Shown: one piece after another, positions 6,231-9,229 of the stretch
How the letters are laid out: each line of letters begins with the position of its first letter
How positions within the stretch are numbered: the stretch's first letter is position 1
From: Pseudomonadota bacterium
GTDB lineage: Bacteria > Pseudomonadota > Gammaproteobacteria > Acidithiobacillales > Acidithiobacillaceae
Reading direction: 5' to 3'
DNA: 9,229 nt
Assembly: GCA_021827445.1 (NCBI GenBank)
Contig: JAKAVW010000107.1
Coordinates: 1-9,229 of the forward strand
Notes under the pieces: model-generated
The model's database searches: none
The model's input: the letters and a program-made list of their open reading frames with translations, nothing else
Told to the model about the DNA's origin: nothing
Program-made: the position numbers and the translations under genes

Positions 6231-6298
6231 CAAAGCATGCGGGATGTCCCAGCTTGTGGCTGGGATGGGATAGCATGGCAGTCCATAGACCGCCCCAT
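6230..6298 (-). CDS. Possible 22-residue leader ORF coupled to the lipoprotein gene
   Basis: On the minus strand an ATG at 6298 is preceded by AAGGAG with an 8-nt gap, the best ribosome binding site between resC and the lipoprotein. The frame runs 22 codons, beginning MGRSMDCHAI and ending TSRML, and stops at TGA 6232-6230. That TGA shares its A with the lipoprotein ATG (TGATG). The peptide resembles nothing known to me and has no hydrophobic helix. The arrangement suggests the lipoprotein is translated by reinitiation after this ORF, since it lacks its own ribosome binding site. Evidence is positional only. Confidence 0.38.
   Translation of the reverse strand: MGRSMDCHAIPSQPQAGTSRML
6247..6265 (-). 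promoter_or_regulatory. Hairpin just upstream of the lipoprotein start
   Basis: TCCCAGC and GCTGGGA form a perfect 7-bp stem with a 5-nt loop, ending 16 nt before the lipoprotein ATG and wholly inside the 22-codon ORF. No T-run follows on either strand, so it is not a typical terminator. Ribosomes moving through the small ORF would melt it. A regulatory role is inferred. Confidence 0.3.
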
Positions 6299-6329
6299 TC
6301 CCGCCTCTCCTTTTTGGTGCGATGCTATC
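6269..6329 (-). repeat. Inverted repeat flanking the leader ORF ribosome binding site
   Basis: On the minus strand GATAGCAT (6329-6322) and ATGCTATC (6276-6269) are perfect 8-nt inverted arms 45 nt apart. The loop between them holds the AAGGAG and ATG of the small ORF, and the second arm lies within that ORF. It could be an RNA stem presenting the ribosome binding site, or chance. Confidence 0.25.
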
Positions 6330-6425
6330 TTGGTGGGGAATAATCACGCGCTACACGCATCGGATCTCTATACATCCTCAACATCTCAGCGCCCGAGGTG
6401 CCAGGTCACGGCGCGCCATGGGTAA

Positions 6426-7601
6426 TTATAACTTGCCATACGAATGAAGCCCCGATAAAAATAAATTAACGCCCAGAAAACAGAATGACACAACCCACAA
6501 ACTAAGAAACGACCACCACGCCATATTCGTGCCTCGCCATCCCTTAACTGTGCGGGCATGCAGATACCCTGCATAATTTAGCCACACAATAAGTGACCAT
6601 GTCTCTTTGGGATCCCATGACCAGAACCCACCCCAAGCCTGGGCGGCCCATGCCGCCCCAAGAATAGTGGAAATAGTGAACAACAGGAACCCAAATGTAA
6701 TGGCCGAGTACATGATGTCGTCCATGACCGGTTTGCCAGGAAGAATCAAGGCTAGCCCCCCACCCCGCTTCTGGGAGACGCCATCCAGGATATATGCGAA
6801 ACCGACGAGCGACGCGATGGTGAAATTCGCATAAGCGATAAACATCATGGGGACATGGAGCTTCATCCAGAAACTTTGCAGCGCAGGAATCAGTGGCTCT
6901 ATTTTATCCATGTGCTGAGCAAAGGTTATCCACAAGAAAAATAGCGCGGCAACTCCGACGAGAGGCATTACAAACGCGCCCAAGGCTTTCGCCTTATAAC
7001 GCGATTCGTAGAACAGGTAGAATAGTGATGTTGAAGCGCAGAATAACAACATCACTTCCCATAAGTTGCCAACCGGGATATGTCCCCATGACGGATGGCC
7101 AATATAGGTTTCTCTCCATCGCACCCCCAAGGCAGTAAATCCCATTACAACGCCGAGCCATGTCAGGGCCGTACTCGCAGCAGCTACAGAGGATTTGCAT
7201 GTGAATAAATATATTTCGTACCCGATAGTGGCAAGCAGCAGGAAGCCGCTCATCCACATCGCCGCGGCATCACCCTGGAGAACATATCTCATCAGCCAAT
7301 TGTTGTCCGGGGTCTGCCCAATACTGTATAACCACACGGCAACCATGGAGAACGCCAGCACAACATAGGTCATGATTTGAAGTGGGCGCCAATAGAGGCC
7401 TGAGATTAAAAGCGCTACATACCAACATCCCAGTATCAAGTACTGCCAATACCCAAATGACTTGGAAAACAGCAGCAGTAAAACTGCAGCACCACCGGTC
7501 AGTAACAGCGCCCACAGACCATCCATAGGTTTAGGATGCCAACTGGACCGCAACCCAGCGTCGTTGTTTAATTCGTCGAAACGAACATGCAAGCTATTCA
7601 T
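6426..7601 (-). CDS. resC: System II cytochrome c maturation protein ResC/CcsA family
   Basis: Polytopic membrane protein of 391 residues with about ten hydrophobic segments. With ResB it moves haem across the cytoplasmic membrane and ligates it to CxxCH motifs of c-type apocytochromes. The family hallmark, the tryptophan-rich WWD motif, is at residues 323-332 (WGGFWSWDPK), followed by ETWSLIVWL. The two periplasmic haem-ligand histidines expected either side of it are His249 (KLHVPMMF) and His348 (AGYLHAR). GHIPVGNLWEVM (173-184) is another conserved block. The ATG at 7601 has AAGGAG 6 nt upstream and overlaps the end of resB by 8 nt, so the two are translationally coupled. ResB and ResC are separate here, unlike the fused form in some epsilonproteobacteria. 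The length is normal and no frame damage is seen. Confidence 0.93.
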   Translation of the reverse strand: MNSLHVRFDELNNDAGLRSSWHPKPMDGLWALLLTGGAAVLLLLFSKSFGYWQYLILGCWYVALLISGLYWRPLQIMTYVVLAFSMVAVWLYSIGQTPDNNWLMRYVLQGDAAAMWMSGFLLLATIGYEIYLFTCKSSVAAASTALTWLGVVMGFTALGVRWRETYIGHPSWGHIPVGNLWEVMLLFCASTSLFYLFYESRYKAKALGAFVMPLVGVAALFFLWITFAQHMDKIEPLIPALQSFWMKLHVPMMFIAYANFTIASLVGFAYILDGVSQKRGGGLALILPGKPVMDDIMYSAITFGFLLFTISTILGAAWAAQAWGGFWSWDPKETWSLIVWLNYAGYLHARTVKGWRGTNMAWWSFLSLWVVSFCFLGVNLFLSGLHSYGKL

Positions 7602-9229
7602 TATGTTCTCCTTCGCTTTCAGTTTTTATACGCTCGTAAAGAGCATCTATTACCTCAGGTACATTACTTCCACCACGGCTGCTATGACCGGTAATTGCCA
7701 CATCAGTACCCTCACCCGCAGCGGACAGTTTCACCATAATCCGTCGTTGCGGCATATAAAATGATATCATTATTCCTAACACCAGCAGAACACTTCCGAT
7801 ATATAAAAAAATTGTACCCGGCCATTTTGTAACCTCAATTCCAGCAGCCCATTTATGTTTATATCCATCAACCGTCATAACGAATGGAACGGGATATGCC
7901 TGCAACTGGGTCATTGCATTCATAACAGACTGAAATAATTTTGCCTGCTGCCGGTAGTCAGACATGATAGATGGGTAACTGGTGCTTATTTGTTTTTTGA
8001 AAAGCGTTGTCGCAACCTGCATAGTAAGCTTGGTCCCATTAGCGGTAACATTTCTTAACTGCGTCAAATAAGCCATGAAGAAATTTATTCCGCCATCAGG
8101 CCCGACGGGTATTAACAGGTATTGATAGAACGGCGACCCTTTTGTTCGCACACCCTGCAAAAAATAGTTCTGCCCGGAACGGGCAATTGGAGATACAAAC
8201 GTCTTAAATTCTGCCTCCTGTCCGGATGGGGAGGACACGATATACGTCATGCTGGGGCCGAGATCCACATATGGACTCGAGTGGCTTGCGGTTACGCCCG
8301 CGGCCTTTGCTGGTATAACATTCCGGAGTGAAAAAGACTTTATGTTAACTTGGTATTTGTCATGCACAGTTAAAGTATCACCTATCTGCGCTTCGACATG
8401 CTTCGGCGTGGCTCCTGGGTTCGAAAACGAATGGCTGTCTAGGTGTAGCAACGTCCCGCCGTTGCTAAAGCTCGCCTGAAATATGTCTACCCCGCGATAT
8501 AAAAGTGGATGATTAACCCTAACAAAAGCACGTTTTAGTACTTCCCCGTGGTGATTCTCGATGTATATATCTGAAACAAAATCCTTTGGCATTCCATTCG
8601 AATAATAACTTATTCTAAACTTATGCAAATGTATCACAAACGGCAGTGGCTGCACTAAATAACCATTACCGGATGGAACAAACGCATTAGCCGTGGAATC
8701 CCCAGCAGGGAGGGTGACATTACCTCGGTACGCGGCATTGTTCAGTGGCAACCTGGACACTTGTGGTACATCAGATATCGGCTCAGAAAAATTAGTCTCG
8801 GGAATTATCGATCCGTTCCATAACTGCCACTTCTGTGGCAGATTGGCATTATACATTGCACCCAGGCAGAATATCACAATTGCCGCATGTGTCAGTATGT
8901 AGCCTGCGCCATAAAAACGCCCACGAACCGATACCAGCGAAGCCGATGTATTTGTAGTTCTAACACGCGGCGCATATCCCGCCGCAGTCATCCATGAAGC
9001 AAGGGCCGCTGTCGCGGATCCTAGACTTAGTGAAGTGCGATACCCATTATGTTTGCCGCCATCAGTTACATAGTCTCTCCAGATGTTTATCATACCCATT
9101 ATTTTTGTCGGAATATTTCTTATCAGACAGAATGCTGTAGAAAGTACCAGGATTCCCAAGATAGTCAAAAACCACGGGGCTCCGTAAACATCGTAAATTC
9201 CAAGAGAATTAAAAGTGGCAAACCAGAAT
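7594..9229 (-). CDS. resB: System II cytochrome c maturation protein ResB family, N-terminus beyond window edge
   Basis: Partner of ResC in System II haem delivery to c-type apocytochromes, with its large soluble domain outside the cytoplasmic membrane. The frame is open to the right edge, so the start and probably the first helix are missing; 544 residues are visible. The window edge reads NSLGIYDVYGAPWF, then a helix LTILGILVLSTAFCLI ending in RNIP, a family-typical start. A further helix around residues 108-126 contains His114. The periplasmic part carries KFRISYYSNGMPKDFVSDI, NHPLLYRGVDIFQASF and late HKWAAGIEV. The last helix (about 471-491) ends in YMPQRRIMVKL, resembling the IPHRR motif of the family. 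A TTG at 9168 is open but lies within a helix and is not the start. It overlaps resC by 8 nt. Confidence 0.92.
   Translation of the reverse strand, partial: FWFATFNSLGIYDVYGAPWFLTILGILVLSTAFCLIRNIPTKIMGMINIWRDYVTDGGKHNGYRTSLSLGSATAALASWMTAAGYAPRVRTTNTSASLVSVRGRFYGAGYILTHAAIVIFCLGAMYNANLPQKWQLWNGSIIPETNFSEPISDVPQVSRLPLNNAAYRGNVTLPAGDSTANAFVPSGNGYLVQPLPFVIHLHKFRISYYSNGMPKDFVSDIYIENHHGEVLKRAFVRVNHPLLYRGVDIFQASFSNGGTLLHLDSHSFSNPGATPKHVEAQIGDTLTVHDKYQVNIKSFSLRNVIPAKAAGVTASHSSPYVDLGPSMTYIVSSPSGQEAEFKTFVSPIARSGQNYFLQGVRTKGSPFYQYLLIPVGPDGGINFFMAYLTQLRNVTANGTKLTMQVATTLFKKQISTSYPSIMSDYRQQAKLFQSVMNAMTQLQAYPVPFVMTVDGYKHKWAAGIEVTKWPGTIFLYIGSVLLVLGIMISFYMPQRRIMVKLSAAGEGTDVAITGHSSRGGSNVPEVIDALYERIKTESEGEHNE

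Noticed and set aside
5233..6273. Plus-strand open frame of 346 codons across the PH-domain and lipoprotein genes
   Set aside because: It runs antisense through two genes with good signal, helix and domain features and has no coherent domain of its own.
6411..6418. GGCGCGCC palindrome just after resC, considered as a terminator or recombination site
   Set aside because: It is a short self-complementary word without a loop or T-run and nothing around it supports a function.
9166..9168. TTG at 9168 as the start of resB
   Set aside because: The frame continues to the right edge with the family-typical sequence GIYDVYGAPWF, so the true start is outside the window.

Overview
The window looks like chromosomal DNA of a GC-rich proteobacterium. 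The order thiD-thiE-hemL next to hemC, and a separate ResB/ResC pair (System II cytochrome c maturation), would fit an Acidithiobacillus-like gammaproteobacterium. That assignment is inferred from gene content and cannot be settled from the window alone. Every convincing gene lies on the minus strand, so transcription runs from the right edge to the left edge.

Left half (1-4377), GC-rich (44/60 GC in bases 1-60, 39/60 in 3001-3060): thiD and thiE (thiamine pyrimidine kinase and thiamine phosphate synthase), hemL (glutamate-1-semialdehyde aminomutase), a HIT-family hydrolase, a short secreted ComEA-like helix-hairpin-helix protein, and hemC (porphobilinogen deaminase, cut by the left edge). 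Spacing is tight: 1 nt between thiD and thiE, 2 nt between thiE and hemL, an ATGA overlap between hemL and the HIT gene, and 31 nt from there to the ComEA-like gene. This suggests one operon. hemC probably also has its own promoter, overlapping the ComEA-like stop codon. hemL and hemC belong to the same C5 tetrapyrrole pathway.

Boundary (about 4378-4517): base composition drops sharply here. Just left of it, the plus strand carries a TATAAT box, a well-spaced Shine-Dalgarno sequence and an ATG, but the reading frame stops after two codons. This looks like the start of a divergent gene whose body has been lost or replaced.

Right half (4518-9229), clearly lower GC (21/60 in 5461-5520, 25/60 in 7981-8040): resB (cut by the right edge), resC overlapping it by 8 nt, a small lipoprotein gene of unknown function preceded by a possible 22-codon leader ORF, a two-helix membrane protein with a bacterial PH domain, and a four-helix b561-type cytochrome b. 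ResB and ResC together export haem and attach it to c-type apocytochromes outside the cytoplasmic membrane. The cytochrome b561 is a plausible electron-transfer partner in the same membrane. The other two proteins are unassigned and may be accessory to this module.

No tRNA, rRNA, CRISPR array, transposase or integrase was recognised. No gene-free stretch exceeds 300 bases.
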